Positions 45,000 to 55,349 of a DNA stretch of 64,000 nt are shown in pieces. The position numbers and the translations under genes are program-made. The stretch is from Lingula anatina (Eukaryota > Brachiopoda > Lingulata > Lingulida > Lingulidae). The notes beneath the pieces were generated by a model. The model was not told where the DNA came from, did no database searches, and saw only the letters and a program-made list of their open reading frames with translations. Position 1 is the first letter of the stretch, and each line of letters begins with the position of its first letter. The DNA lies in assembly GCF_001039355.2 (NCBI RefSeq), contig NW_019774692.1, positions 320,106 to 384,105 on the forward strand. The letters run 5' to 3'.

Positions 45000-45265
45000 A
45001 AAATTATATTTTTTTATAAAATATTTTAAATTATTCAATATTTTTGTTGTTAATAATTAATACAACACATTATATTAAATGTATAAAAAAAAGAAAAAAA
45101 CTATAATAATTTATAGAAGAATAGAAAAATTTTTAAATTAATTTATAAATAATAAATTTTTGTTTTTTAAAATAGAATTCTAAACCTTATTTTTTTATAA
45201 GATTTTAGTTATATAATTTTTTTGATGATATATATTTTATTGTAAAATATAAAAAAATAATTTTA
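45000..45265. other. Spacer before coiled-coil gene 3
   Basis: 266 bases with no gene. The last 75 bases include the second copy of the 30-bp repeat and its TATAAT at 45212-45217. The bases before the repeat (CCTTATTTTTTTATAAG) resemble the end of the 36912 gene, a probable remnant of duplication. Confidence 0.6.
45192..45221 (+). repeat. 30-bp direct repeat, copy 2, with promoter of coiled-coil gene 3
   Basis: Identical to 37521-37550. Contains TATAAT at 45212-45217 and is followed, after 44 nt, by the ATG of gene 3. Confidence 0.85.
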
Positions 45266-48241
45266 ATGAAAAAGTTAAAAATAAAAAAATTATTTTGTAT
45301 TTTTTCTTTTTCTTTATTATTTAAAAATAATATATTAAAAGAAATATATTTTTTCAATAAAAAAAAATAAAAAAATAAAAGTTCATTTTTTTCTAATTTT
45401 AATATTATGAATAATACAAGTTTTGAGGATATTAAAAATATTACTTATAATGAAAATTTATCTGAATCTGAAAAAATACAAAAAATTAATGATATTTTAT
45501 TCAATTTAATAAAAGAAATTAATAAAAAATGTAATAAAAAAATTAATGAAATAGAAATAAAATATCAAAAACAATTAGATTTATATAAAAAAAAGTTATT
45601 AATAATAGAAAATAAATGAAATAAAAAAGAAAAAGATTTAAAAAATCAAAAAGACAATTTAAAGATTTTACAAAATCAAAATGAATTTAAATTTTATTTT
45701 TTGGAAATTGAAAAAAATTTTAATTTATGAAAACAATCAATAGAAAATTGTAAAACAATATCTGATAATAAATCTGAAATTTCAAAATTAAAAGATTCAC
45801 TTAGAGAAAAAACTTCATCATTAGAGTTAATTATTGAACAATTTAATAAAAAAGTTTTGGATATAACAAGCTTGTTTGGAAATAAACAAATTGATCATCA
45901 TATTGATACAAGTTTAAGTGTTTTATCTTTGAACCCGATTCCTAAAGTTGCTTCAGTATTTGCAGTAACACAATTTATTCTTACAATTGCCAAAATAATT
46001 AAACACAACACATTTGATGTATTAAAAACAAAAAAAGAAATTTCTAATTTTGTTGACTATGTAAAAAAGGTTTGAGAAAAAAAATATAAAACAGAATTAT
46101 TAACAAAAATTATAGAAGATAACAAAAAACTTACAACAAATAAAGAATATTTTAAACAAAATATTTTACAAGGACTATATAAAATTTCTAAAAATATTAT
46201 TTTTTTAAATAAAAAAAAAATAAAACAAAGAATAATAAATCAAAAATTTAAAAATATGTTTTTTGATAATTCAATGATAAAAATTAAAGAAATTATAAAA
46301 TCTTTAAATTTAAAAAAAGAAGAGATTTTTAAATTAAACAAAATATTTTTATTAACAAAAACAGTTACACATTCAGAAATTTTAAAGTTTACAAAAATAT
46401 TTTTAAAAGATCATGATTTAAATATAGTTAACTATATGTTTTTAACATCAACAAATTCAAATATTGATATTGATGAAAAAATAAAAATTTGTGGTGAAGC
46501 AATTGAATTTTTGAAAAATCAATTAAAATTTGAAAATAGTTTTAAAACACAAATTGAAAAAGAAATAAATGCTTTTATATTAAATAAAGAAATATTAAAA
46601 TTATTAAAAAAAGAAATAGAATTAAATAAAGAATCAGAAAAATATAAAAAACAATACTCAAAACAAAAAGAAAAATTACAAAAGCTAAATAAAGAATTAT
46701 TAACAAAACAAAAAAAACTAGAAAAAATTGAAAAACAAATTTCTGATTTAGACAAATTAAATTTAGAAAAACAAGATTTAAAAAATTCAATTGATGATTT
46801 AAAATCTCAATTAGAAGAAAAAACACAAAAAATCTTTATTTTAAATTATGAATTTAATAATTTAAAAGAAAGAAAAGATGTTTTAGATAAAAAAATCATT
46901 GAAAAACAAATTCAAAAAGAAAATTTATTGAATGAAATTTCAAAAAAAGAAATTTTTGATTGTAAATTAGCAAGAAATATAATTTCTAAAAATAATCAAA
47001 TTAAAGAAAATAAAAATATTATTAAAGAAAATTTAATAAAAATTTCTAATTTAATTAATAAAAAATCACAAATAAAAACAGAAATTTCAAATTTAGAATC
47101 TGACATTAAGAGAAAAAATACATTAATTTTAAAAAAAGATTTTCAAATTTCAAACTTACAAAATGAAATTACATTAAAAACTGAACAAATTAAAGAAATT
47201 TCATATAATATTAAAGAATTAAAAGAACAAAATTTACAAAAACAAGAACAAATTTTAAATTTAAATAATAATATTAAAGAATTAGAAGAAGTTTTATCTA
47301 AAAAAAACATAGATTTTAATAATATAAAACAATATTTAGAAACAAATAAAGTTAAAAAACAAAAATTATCAGATCAATTAATAAAAAAACAAAATGAAAT
47401 TGATAAAAATGAAAAATTAATTTCTAATTTAAAAACTCAAATACAAGAAAAAGAAAATAAATTAAAAGAAGTTAATTCTTTATTAGAAATTAAAAATGAA
47501 GAATTAGAAATTTTAAGAATAAAAAAAGAAATATTAGATTTTGAAATTTCAGATTTAAATGCTCAAATTTCTCAAAAAGCAAGTGAAATTTCAAACTTAG
47601 ATTCTAAAATTTTACAAACAAAAAATCAAATATCTAAATTAAATGAAAAAATAAAACAATTGAAAACAAAATTATTAAAAAAAGAAAAATGAACTCAAAT
47701 ATTATCTAGATATAAAAGACAAGTTATTAAATCTTGAAATAAACCAACACAAATTTTTTGAGAAAAAATTAAATCAAAACCAGAAAATGAAATATTTAAT
47801 TATAATAAAGTTTTTATAGATAAATATGGAAATTTTAATGAGTATTCTTCAATTTCATGTATTAATTCTGTAACTCATAATGAAATTGAATGATTTGGTT
47901 GATTTTTAAGAGAATATGTATTATTTGATGAAGCAAGATTCAATAAGTTTTTGTCATTAAAACAAACATTAAAATATGTAGATACTTTGTTTGAAAATAA
48001 AATAACACATTATTTAACAAGCTTTAAAAATGCAAAAAATTATAAACAAGTTCAAGATTTGTTTTGAGAACTTTTTGTTTTTTATGGTGTAAGGGTTAAA
48101 AACATTGCTTATAATCATAGGGGAACATTATTTTATTTATGAAAAAAAAATAAACAACATATGGGTCCAATAATAGAAGAAGAAAACAAAATAAAAATAA
48201 AAAAAGAAAAAGTAAATACAATAAGTTTATTGAAAAGATAG
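45266..48241 (+). pseudogene. Coiled-coil protein gene 3, interrupted by an early stop codon
   Basis: Paralog of gene 1, 991 residues including one in-frame TAA at codon 35 (45368-45370). The start MKKLKIKKLFCIFSFSLLF is a signal-like segment. ATG 45407 downstream of the stop gives an open frame of about 944 residues without a signal. Similar N-domain to gene 1 (FKQNILQGLYKISKNIIFLN, LTSTNSNIDIDEKIKICG), a hydrophobic region LNPIPKVASVFAVTQFILTIA, a shorter coiled coil lacking the long repeats, and the C-domain SWNKPTQIFWEKI to YGVRVKNIAY. Ends with a Lys-rich tail and TAG. No JAMM gene follows it. Confidence 0.75.
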
Positions 48242-48485
48242 ATTAAAGTATAAGAATAAAAAACATAAAAAAATTTTTTAGAATAAGTATTTTAATTGTA
48301 AAAAAAATAAAAATAAAATATAATTTTTTTAAAAAATATTATGAAATGATATTGATAATTTAAAATTTTAAAATAATTTTAAAAAATTTATTATAAAATA
48401 TTAATTTTTATATATACAAAAAATAATTTTACTTTATATATTGTTAAATATTTTTGTTGTATAATATATATTAAAATAAAATATT
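48242..48485. other. A/T spacer with rpmF promoter
   Basis: 244 bases without a gene. TATAAT at 48460-48465 preceded by TTGTTAAATATTTTTGTTG is the likely rpmF promoter. A near-palindrome at about 48318-48345 might end transcription of the accessory locus, but the all-A/T stem is weak. Confidence 0.45.
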
Positions 48486-48674
48486 ATGGCAGTTCCAAAA
48501 CATCGAACATCGAAACAAAAAAAACGTTCTAGAAGATCACATGATTTTTTAAGAGAAACAAGTTTAGTAAATTGTACTAATTGTGCAATTAAAAAGAAAA
48601 TGCATATTGTATGTAAAAAATGCGGTTTCTTTAAAGGTGAATCAATAATTAAAGTAAAAACAAAAAATAAATAG
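48486..48674 (+). CDS. rpmF: 50S ribosomal protein L32
   Basis: 62 residues. MAVPKHRTSKQKKRSRRSHDFL is the family start, and CTNCAIKKKMHIVCKKCGFFKG is the four-Cys zinc ribbon. It begins the conserved rpmF-rsmH-ftsA-ftsZ block; mraZ, which often precedes rsmH, is absent. rsmH starts on the next base. Confidence 0.97.
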   Translation: MAVPKHRTSKQKKRSRRSHDFLRETSLVNCTNCAIKKKMHIVCKKCGFFKGESIIKVKTKNK

Positions 48675-49559
48675 ATGTTTAAAAAACACATTTCTGTACT
48701 TTTAAAAGAAGTTATTGAAAATATAATTTCTTGTAAAAAAGCAATTTATGTTGATTGTACATTAGGACAAGGAGGACATGCTTTTTCTATTTTAAAAAAT
48801 TCAAAAGATGGTTCTTTTTTATATGGATTTGATCAAGATGAAGAAAGTATAGAAATATCAAATAAGAATTTTAAAAATCAATTTAAAAATAAAAATTATG
48901 AGTTTATAAAAACTAATTTTTTAAATATAAAAGAAGTATTAAATTCAAAAAACATTTATAAAGTAGATAGAATTTTTTATGATTTAGGATTTGTTGCTCA
49001 TCAAATGTATTCTAAAAATAGAGGTTTTAGTTATAAAAATAGTAATAAATTAGATATGAGAATGGATCAAAACCAATTTTTAACTGCTGAAAAAATAATT
49101 AATGAATATTCTAAAGAAGAATTAAATAAAATTTTTAAAGAATATGGTGAACAAGAATTTTCTAATAAAATTGTAACAAATATTATTAAAAAAAGAAATG
49201 AAAAACCAATAAAAACAACTGAAGAATTAATAAATATTTTAAAATTATCTTTACCAAAAAAAGTTTTATTAAAAAAACATCCAGGAAGAAAAATTTTTCA
49301 AGCACTAAGAATTGCAGTAAATAATGAATTTGTTGTTTTAGAAGAATCTTTAAAAAAATCAATTGATTTATTAAATATTGGTGGGAAAATATTAGTAATT
49401 TCATATCATTCAATAGAAGATAGAATTGTTAAAAATGTGTTTAATTCTTCTAAAAATATTAAAATAATAACAAAGAAACCAATTATTCCAACAAAAATAG
49501 AAATTTTAAATAATAGACAAGCTAGAAGTGCAAAATTAAGAATTGTAGAAAAAATATAA
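48675..49559 (+). CDS. rsmH: 16S rRNA m4C1402 methyltransferase RsmH (MraW)
   Basis: 294 residues. HISVLLKEVIENI start, SAM-binding DCTLGQGGHAFSIL (about 26-40), FYDLGF replacing the usual DLGVSSxQ, RGFSYKNSNKLDMRMD, HPGRKIFQALRIAVNNE and the ending ISYHSIEDRIVKNVF plus NRQARSAKLRI. Methylates C1402 in the P site. The DLG-F-VAH variant of the catalytic loop is slightly off consensus but the protein is otherwise complete. Confidence 0.95.
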   Translation: MFKKHISVLLKEVIENIISCKKAIYVDCTLGQGGHAFSILKNSKDGSFLYGFDQDEESIEISNKNFKNQFKNKNYEFIKTNFLNIKEVLNSKNIYKVDRIFYDLGFVAHQMYSKNRGFSYKNSNKLDMRMDQNQFLTAEKIINEYSKEELNKIFKEYGEQEFSNKIVTNIIKKRNEKPIKTTEELINILKLSLPKKVLLKKHPGRKIFQALRIAVNNEFVVLEESLKKSIDLLNIGGKILVISYHSIEDRIVKNVFNSSKNIKIITKKPIIPTKIEILNNRQARSAKLRIVEKI

Positions 49560-49562
49560 ATT

Positions 49563-50708
49563 ATGAAAAACAATTTTTCTAATAAAGAAATTTATTCAGT
49601 AGTTGATTTTAGAAAAAACTATGTAAGTTTAATAGTTTGTGTTTATGAATTTTCACAATTTTATATTTTATTTAATAAAAAAAAACACCTTGAAAATGAA
49701 GAGGATAATATTTTTTTAAATCAAAAAAAAGCAATTAAGTTTTTAAAAGAATTAATTTATGAAGTTGAAAATGAATTAAGTTTTAAAATTCAAAAAATTT
49801 ATTACAATATTGATATTTATGATTTAGTTATAAAAAAGAAAGAATTTTATTATAATTTTAGAGAACCAAAAAAAATAACTTTAAAAGAATTTGAAATTTT
49901 AAATGATAATTTTAAAAAAAGTATATTAAATATAGAAAAAAAAGAAATTGTTTTTTCTAAAATAAATAAATATTATTTAATAGATTCAAATGAATCTTAT
50001 GATTATTTTCCAATCGGTAAAACAGTTAGTTCTTTAAAATTTGATGCTTTTATTTATTATGAAAATTGAGAAAATTTATTTTTTTATGAAAATATTTTTA
50101 AAAATTTTAAATTACAAGTTTTACCACCATTATTATTACCATATGCAATTTATATTAGTTTATTGTTTTCACAAAAAGAAAAAGATGTTGTTATTTTAAA
50201 TTGAAAAGAAAAAGAAATACAAGTTTTTAATTTTGAAAATAAAGTATTTACAAAATTTTTTACTATTAAAGAAGGCATAGATGAGTTTTTAAAAATTTTT
50301 TGTAAAAAAACAGGATATGAATTTAAGATAATAAAAAAATATTTATATAATGTAATAAATTTGGATCCAAAAAGGGAAAAAGTTTTTGATATTTATTATG
50401 AAGCACATGATGAAAAAGCAAAAAAAATGAGTGATTTTTTAAAAGAAGCTTTTATTAATTATTTTCAATCAGTATTTAGTAAAATTAATTCAAAGTTATA
50501 TGATGAAAAGAAGAATAATAGTGTTTGATTTTTAATTAATGATATTACAAATATTAGTGGTATTTTTGAAATGCTTGAAGCAACTTTTGAAAACATTAAA
50601 TTTAAAAAACATAACCCATTATTTGTTGGTATAAAAAATTATAATGATTCTTTTTTAATTGGTAATGCTTATTACCATCATTTAAAGAACAAAATTATAT
50701 ATAATTAA
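49563..50708 (+). CDS. ftsA: FtsA-like cell division protein (highly divergent)
   Basis: 381 residues between rsmH and ftsZ, the fixed place of ftsA. Sequence support is weak: a start IYSVVDFRKNYVSLIV resembling the phosphate-1 strand of actin-like ATPases, DYFPIGKTVSSLKFDAFIYY resembling the 1C region (Y-D-G-xxx), and LLLPYAIYISLLFSQKEKDVVILNW resembling the hinge before the phosphate-2 motif. Later ATPase motifs are unclear. FtsA anchors FtsZ to the membrane; no obvious C-terminal amphipathic tail is seen. Named by position. Confidence 0.6.
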
Positions 50709-50723
50709 TTTAATAATTTAATT

Positions 50724-51851
50724 ATGGATACAAGTAGATATTATATTCCAAAAATAACTGTTTTAGGTGTAGGTGGTGCTGGTTGTAATGCAGTAAATCA
50801 TATTATGGATTTTGAGTTAGAAAGTGTTAACTTTATTGCAGCAAATACAGATTCACAAGCTCTTTTAAATAGTAGTGCAGAAGAAAAAATATTTTTAGGT
50901 CCAAAGACATTAAAAGGTTTAGGTGCCGGTTCAGATATGATTGCTGGTAAAAAAGCAGCAGAAGAATCAATTTCAGATATTAAAAAACATCTTGAAGGTA
51001 CAGATCTTTTATTTTTAATTTGTGGTTTAGGTGGTGGTACAGGTACAGGAGCAACTCCAGTAATTGCAAGAATTGCAAAAGAAATTGGTATTTTAGTTGT
51101 TTGTATAGTTACAAAACCATTTACTTTTGAAGGTAGTTTAAGAACTGCAAATGCAAATAAAGGTATTGAAGAAATAAAAAAAGAAACAGATTCATTAATA
51201 ATTTATTCAAATGATAAATTATTAGAAGAACTTGGAGAAATACCATTAAATAAAGCATTTAATGTTGCAAATGAAAATATTAAAAATGTTGTAGATACTT
51301 TTACTGATATTATTATTTCACCAGCAAATATTAATTTAGATTTTGCAGATGTTAAAAGATTATTAAAAGATGCAAAAAATACATTTTTTGGTTATGGAAT
51401 AGCTGAAGGTAATGGTAAAGCAATTGCTGCTGCAAGACTTGCAACAAGTTGCAAATTTTTAGAGGCATCTATTAAAGGATCAAAAAAAGCAATTATATTT
51501 GTTTTAACAGGAGATAAAACAAATTTAATTGATATAAATAGAGCTATGGATTTTATAAAAGAAAAATCTGGTGGTGATGTTGATTTAATGTTTGGTCAAA
51601 AAATGAATAAAGAATTAAAAGAAAAAATGATCATTTCTTTAATTGCAATTGATTTTGATGAAAATGAAATAAAATATGCTAATTTAGAAAATATTTCAAA
51701 AAAAACTAAAATAAAAGAATTAGAAAAAGAAAAAAATAATATTTTTAATAATGAAGATGATTTATATAAAAAAGAAAATGAAAATATTTCTAAATTAGAT
51801 AAAGATGATGGAAATGATGATAATGAAGATGACATTCCGCCATTTATGTAA
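50724..51851 (+). CDS. ftsZ: Cell division protein FtsZ
   Basis: Tubulin-like GTPase, 375 residues. VLGVGGAGCNAVNHI, NTDSQAL, FLGPKTLKGLGAGSD, the tubulin signature GLGGGTGTGATPVIA (about 96-110), PFTFEG and FAD in the T7 region are all present. The C-terminal linker is acidic and short, ending DDIPPFM, which matches the FtsA/SepF-binding tail pattern. Presence in a wall-less organism with SepF and an FtsA-like protein suggests Z-ring division is kept. It ends 5 nt before sepF. Confidence 0.97.
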   Translation: MDTSRYYIPKITVLGVGGAGCNAVNHIMDFELESVNFIAANTDSQALLNSSAEEKIFLGPKTLKGLGAGSDMIAGKKAAEESISDIKKHLEGTDLLFLICGLGGGTGTGATPVIARIAKEIGILVVCIVTKPFTFEGSLRTANANKGIEEIKKETDSLIIYSNDKLLEELGEIPLNKAFNVANENIKNVVDTFTDIIISPANINLDFADVKRLLKDAKNTFFGYGIAEGNGKAIAAARLATSCKFLEASIKGSKKAIIFVLTGDKTNLIDINRAMDFIKEKSGGDVDLMFGQKMNKELKEKMIISLIAIDFDENEIKYANLENISKKTKIKELEKEKNNIFNNEDDLYKKENENISKLDKDDGNDDNEDDIPPFM

Positions 51852-51856
51852 AGATT

Positions 51857-52132
51857 ATGTTTAATTTTTTTAAAAAGAAAGAAGAAAAAAAAGATTTTCA
51901 AAAAAATAGAACAGGTATAACTTCAATTAGAGAAGTTTTTCCTGAATCTTATATGGATACAAAACAAATTGCAGAAATTTTATTAAAAGAAAAAAAAATT
52001 TGTGTTTTTCTTGATAATTTAGAACAAAAAGAAAGAAGAAGAATTATTGATTTTTTAAGTGGGATTTTATTTGTTTATAATGGTAAAATTAAAAAAATTA
52101 AAAAACATGGTTATTGTTTTTCAATATCTTAA
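51857..52132 (+). CDS. sepF: Cell division protein SepF
   Basis: 91 residues: an N-terminal amphipathic start (MFNFFKKKEEKK) able to bind membrane, then the SepF core with FPESYMDTKQIAEILLKEKKICVFLDNL and RRRIIDFLSGILFVYNGKIKKI, ending GYCFS. SepF bundles FtsZ and can stand in for FtsA as membrane anchor. Immediately after ftsZ, the usual site. Confidence 0.88.
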   Translation: MFNFFKKKEEKKDFQKNRTGITSIREVFPESYMDTKQIAEILLKEKKICVFLDNLEQKERRRIIDFLSGILFVYNGKIKKIKKHGYCFSIS

Positions 52133-52140
52133 AAAAATAT

Positions 52141-54933
52141 ATGTATAAAAAAACTTTAAATATTTTTGAATCTAAATTTAAATTGAGAGCAAATTTAAAA
52201 GAAAATGAATTAATTTCAAAAAAAAGATGAAAAGATATTAATTTATTAAAATTAGTAAATGAAAATAAAGAAAAAGAATTTATTTTCCATAGTGGACCAC
52301 CATATGCAAATGGTAACATTCATATAGGTCATGCACTTAATAAAATTATTAAAGATTTTTGTTTTAGATTTCATTCATTAAATGGATATTCTGTTGAATA
52401 TATTCCTGGTTGAGATACACATGGTTTACCAATTGCTGCTGCAGTTATAAAGAATAATCCAAATTTAAAAGGAAAAGAAAAAACACATATATTTAGAGAA
52501 ATTTGTTTAAAATATGCAAATTCACAAATTCAAAAACAACTCTTACAATTTGAAAGATTAAATTTATTAATAGATTTTAAAAAAAAATATACTACTTCAG
52601 ATAAAGAATATGTTTCAAAACAATTATATATTTTATATAAATTAGTTTTAAAAGATTTAATTTATAGAAAATTTAGACCTATTTATTGATCATGATCAAG
52701 TCAAACAGCATTAGCAGAAAATGAAATAATTTATAAAGATAAGATATCAAAATCTATTTTTATTAAATTTAAGGTTTTAAATTCTATAATTAATGAATTA
52801 AAAGATGCTAATTTTTTGGTTTGAACAACAACTCCATGAACAATTCCAGAAAATAAATTTTTAACTGTTTCAAGTAGTAAAGAATATGTATTAGTTGAAT
52901 TTGAAAAAGAAAAGTATATTTGTTCTTTAAATTATAAAAATAATAATAAAAAATTTAAAAATTTAAAAATTTTAAAAAAATTAAGTGGTTCACAAATTAT
53001 TGGAACAGAATATAAACATCCATTTTTAAATTTAAAATCAAAAGTTTATGATTCAGAATTCATTGTAATAAATGAAGGTACAGGAATAGTACATAATGCA
53101 CCAGCTTTTGGAATAGAAGATTTTGAAATTGCTAAAAAAATCAATATTAAAATTGAATGTCCAATTAATTCAAAGGGTTTTTTTAATGAAAAATCAACTG
53201 ATAAAGAACTAATTGGAAAATTTTATGAAGATAGTGAAGAAATTGTTATTGAAAAAATTAAATTAAATAATAAATTATTTGAATTTTCTAATATAAAACA
53301 TAGTTATCCATATGATTGGAGAACAAAAAAACCAGTTATATTTAGAATTACTAAACAATGATATTTAGATATTAAAAAAAACATAGATAATGCAAAAAAC
53401 ATTATTTCATCTATCAATTGAATACCATCTTGGGGTAAAAAAAGAATGAAAGAATCAATTGAAAATAGAGAAGAATGATGCATTTCTCGTCAAAGAAGTT
53501 GAGGAACACCAATTCCATATTTTATTAATGAAAAAAATGAAGCTATTTTAAAACCAGAATTAATTTTACAAGTTGTTAAATTAATTGAAAGAGATGGTGA
53601 TCAATTTTGATGAACTAAAGATTTAGATCAAATACTTACAAAAGAACAAATAAATAAATATAAAATTATTTCTAAAGGTACCGATACATTAGATGTTTGA
53701 TTTGATTCTGGATGTTCTTCAAATATAATTTATCCAAATAGAAAAATAGATTTTATTTGTGAAGGAAATGATCAATTTAGAGGTTGATTTAATTCAACAA
53801 TTTTAATTAATTCTGCATTAAATAATACAAATACTCATAAAAATATTATGGTACATGGTTTTGTAAATGATGAAAATGGAAATAAAATGTCAAAAAGTTT
53901 AGGAAATGTAATTGATCCAAATAATATTTGCAAAACATATGGAGCAGATGTTTTAAGATTATGAATTGCTTCTTCAAATTTTTTTAATGATATTAATATA
54001 GGAAATAAATTATTAGAAAAAATTAGTAAAGATTATATTAAATTTAGAAATACAATAAGATTTTTATTAAATAATTTAGTAGATTTTGAACCAGAAAAAG
54101 ATATTGTTTCTTTAGATGAATTAGAAACAATAGATAAGTTAATTTTATTTAGATTAGAAAATATAATTTTTGATACTACAAAAGAATTTTTTAAACAAAA
54201 ATTTTATATTTCATGAAAAAAAATATTTTTCTTTTTAGTTTTTGATTTATCAAATAATTATTTAGATTTTACTAAAAAAATATTATATTTTAGAAAACCA
54301 AATTTTAATAGAAGAAGAAAAATACAAACAGTTTTTTATATAATTTTAAAAAATATTTTAATACTTTTAGCACCAATTTTACCTCATACTACTGATGAAG
54401 CATATTTAAAAATGAATTTATTTTTAAAAAAGAAATCAATTCATTTAGAAAAATGACCTGTTTCTAATATTTTAAGTAATATTAATTTTGAAGAAATCAA
54501 AAATAATATTTTAAATTTTAAAATTTTAAATGACATAAAAATGAATTTAAATCAAATTGCTGAAAAAATGATTAAAAATCATGAAATTAAAAATATTGAA
54601 GAATTAAAAGTATCAATATTAATTAAAAAAACATATAAACCATTTAAAAAAGAAAAAGACATAAAACTTTATAAAGAATATTATGGTATTAAATTTGAAA
54701 GAGATGAAAAATATAATATTGATTATAATTTTTTAAATAATAAAGATATTAAAAAATGATTAAAAGTAAATGATATTAAATTTATAAATAAATTAGAAGA
54801 TCATATGTATGAAAAAAATAATTTTTTAATAAAAATTACAAAAATAATAGGAGAAAAATGTGAAAGATGCCGTTCACTTTCTGAAAATTTAAAAAATAAA
54901 TTATGTTCAGATTGTCAAAAAGATATTTCATAA
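52141..54933 (+). CDS. ileS: Isoleucyl-tRNA synthetase
   Basis: Class I, 930 residues. [19 protein letters not shown] (HIGH) near residue 45, WTTTPWTIPENKF and [16 protein letters not shown] in the CP1 editing domain (editing Thr, His and Asp retained), ENREEWCISRQRSWGTPIP, FEGxDQ-like [11 protein letters not shown], and [10 protein letters not shown] near 583. The C-terminal zinc knuckle CERCRSL...CSDCQ is present. Very many Trp codons, mostly UGA, which splits the gene in a standard-code scan. lspA starts within its last codons. Confidence 0.96.
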
Positions 54934-55349
54934 ATTGAAAGATAACTTTAAAAATAATATTAATATTATTTTCTGTTTTTTTCTCTTTTTTATTTTTACA
55001 AATTATTAAAGATTTATTGAAAAATGATATAAAAAAAAATAAACAATTTTCTACTAATTTTCCTTTTGAATTAAGAGTTTTTTTATTAGTTATTATTCCT
55101 TTTTTATTTTTTATTTTTTATTTTTTATATAAAATAAAATTATTTTTTTTATATTTTTTTTTATTTTATTCATCTATATTAAGTAATTTTTATGATTTTT
55201 TAGAATATAAATATGTAAGAGATTATTGATATTTAAAAGACTTAGATTTTGTTTTTAATTTAGAAGATGTTATTATAATTTCTACTTCGTGTTTTATATT
55301 TTTAAATTTATTTTTTTATTTTTTAAAAAAAATTAAAACTAATGATTAA
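54903..55349 (+). CDS. lspA: Lipoprotein signal peptidase (LspA)
   Basis: 148 residues with four hydrophobic helices. The start ATG 54903 lies in the last codons of ileS and the frame passes a UGA. The catalytic aspartates fit YVRD (about residue 109) and FNLEDV (about 123), the equivalents of VVDF and FNLAD; SNFYDFLEYKYVRDYW matches the GNLIDRxxxGxVxDF region. The usual NxGxAF motif near the first loop is degenerate (STNFPFELRV). It cleaves signal peptides of prolipoproteins such as the one at 21459. Between ileS and rluD as in Firmicutes. Confidence 0.82.

Noticed and set aside
46519-46826. Overlapping minus-strand open frames within coiled-coil gene 3, and similar ones elsewhere
   Set aside because: They mirror low-complexity A-rich coding sequence, giving Phe/Leu/Ile strings with no start context or homology.
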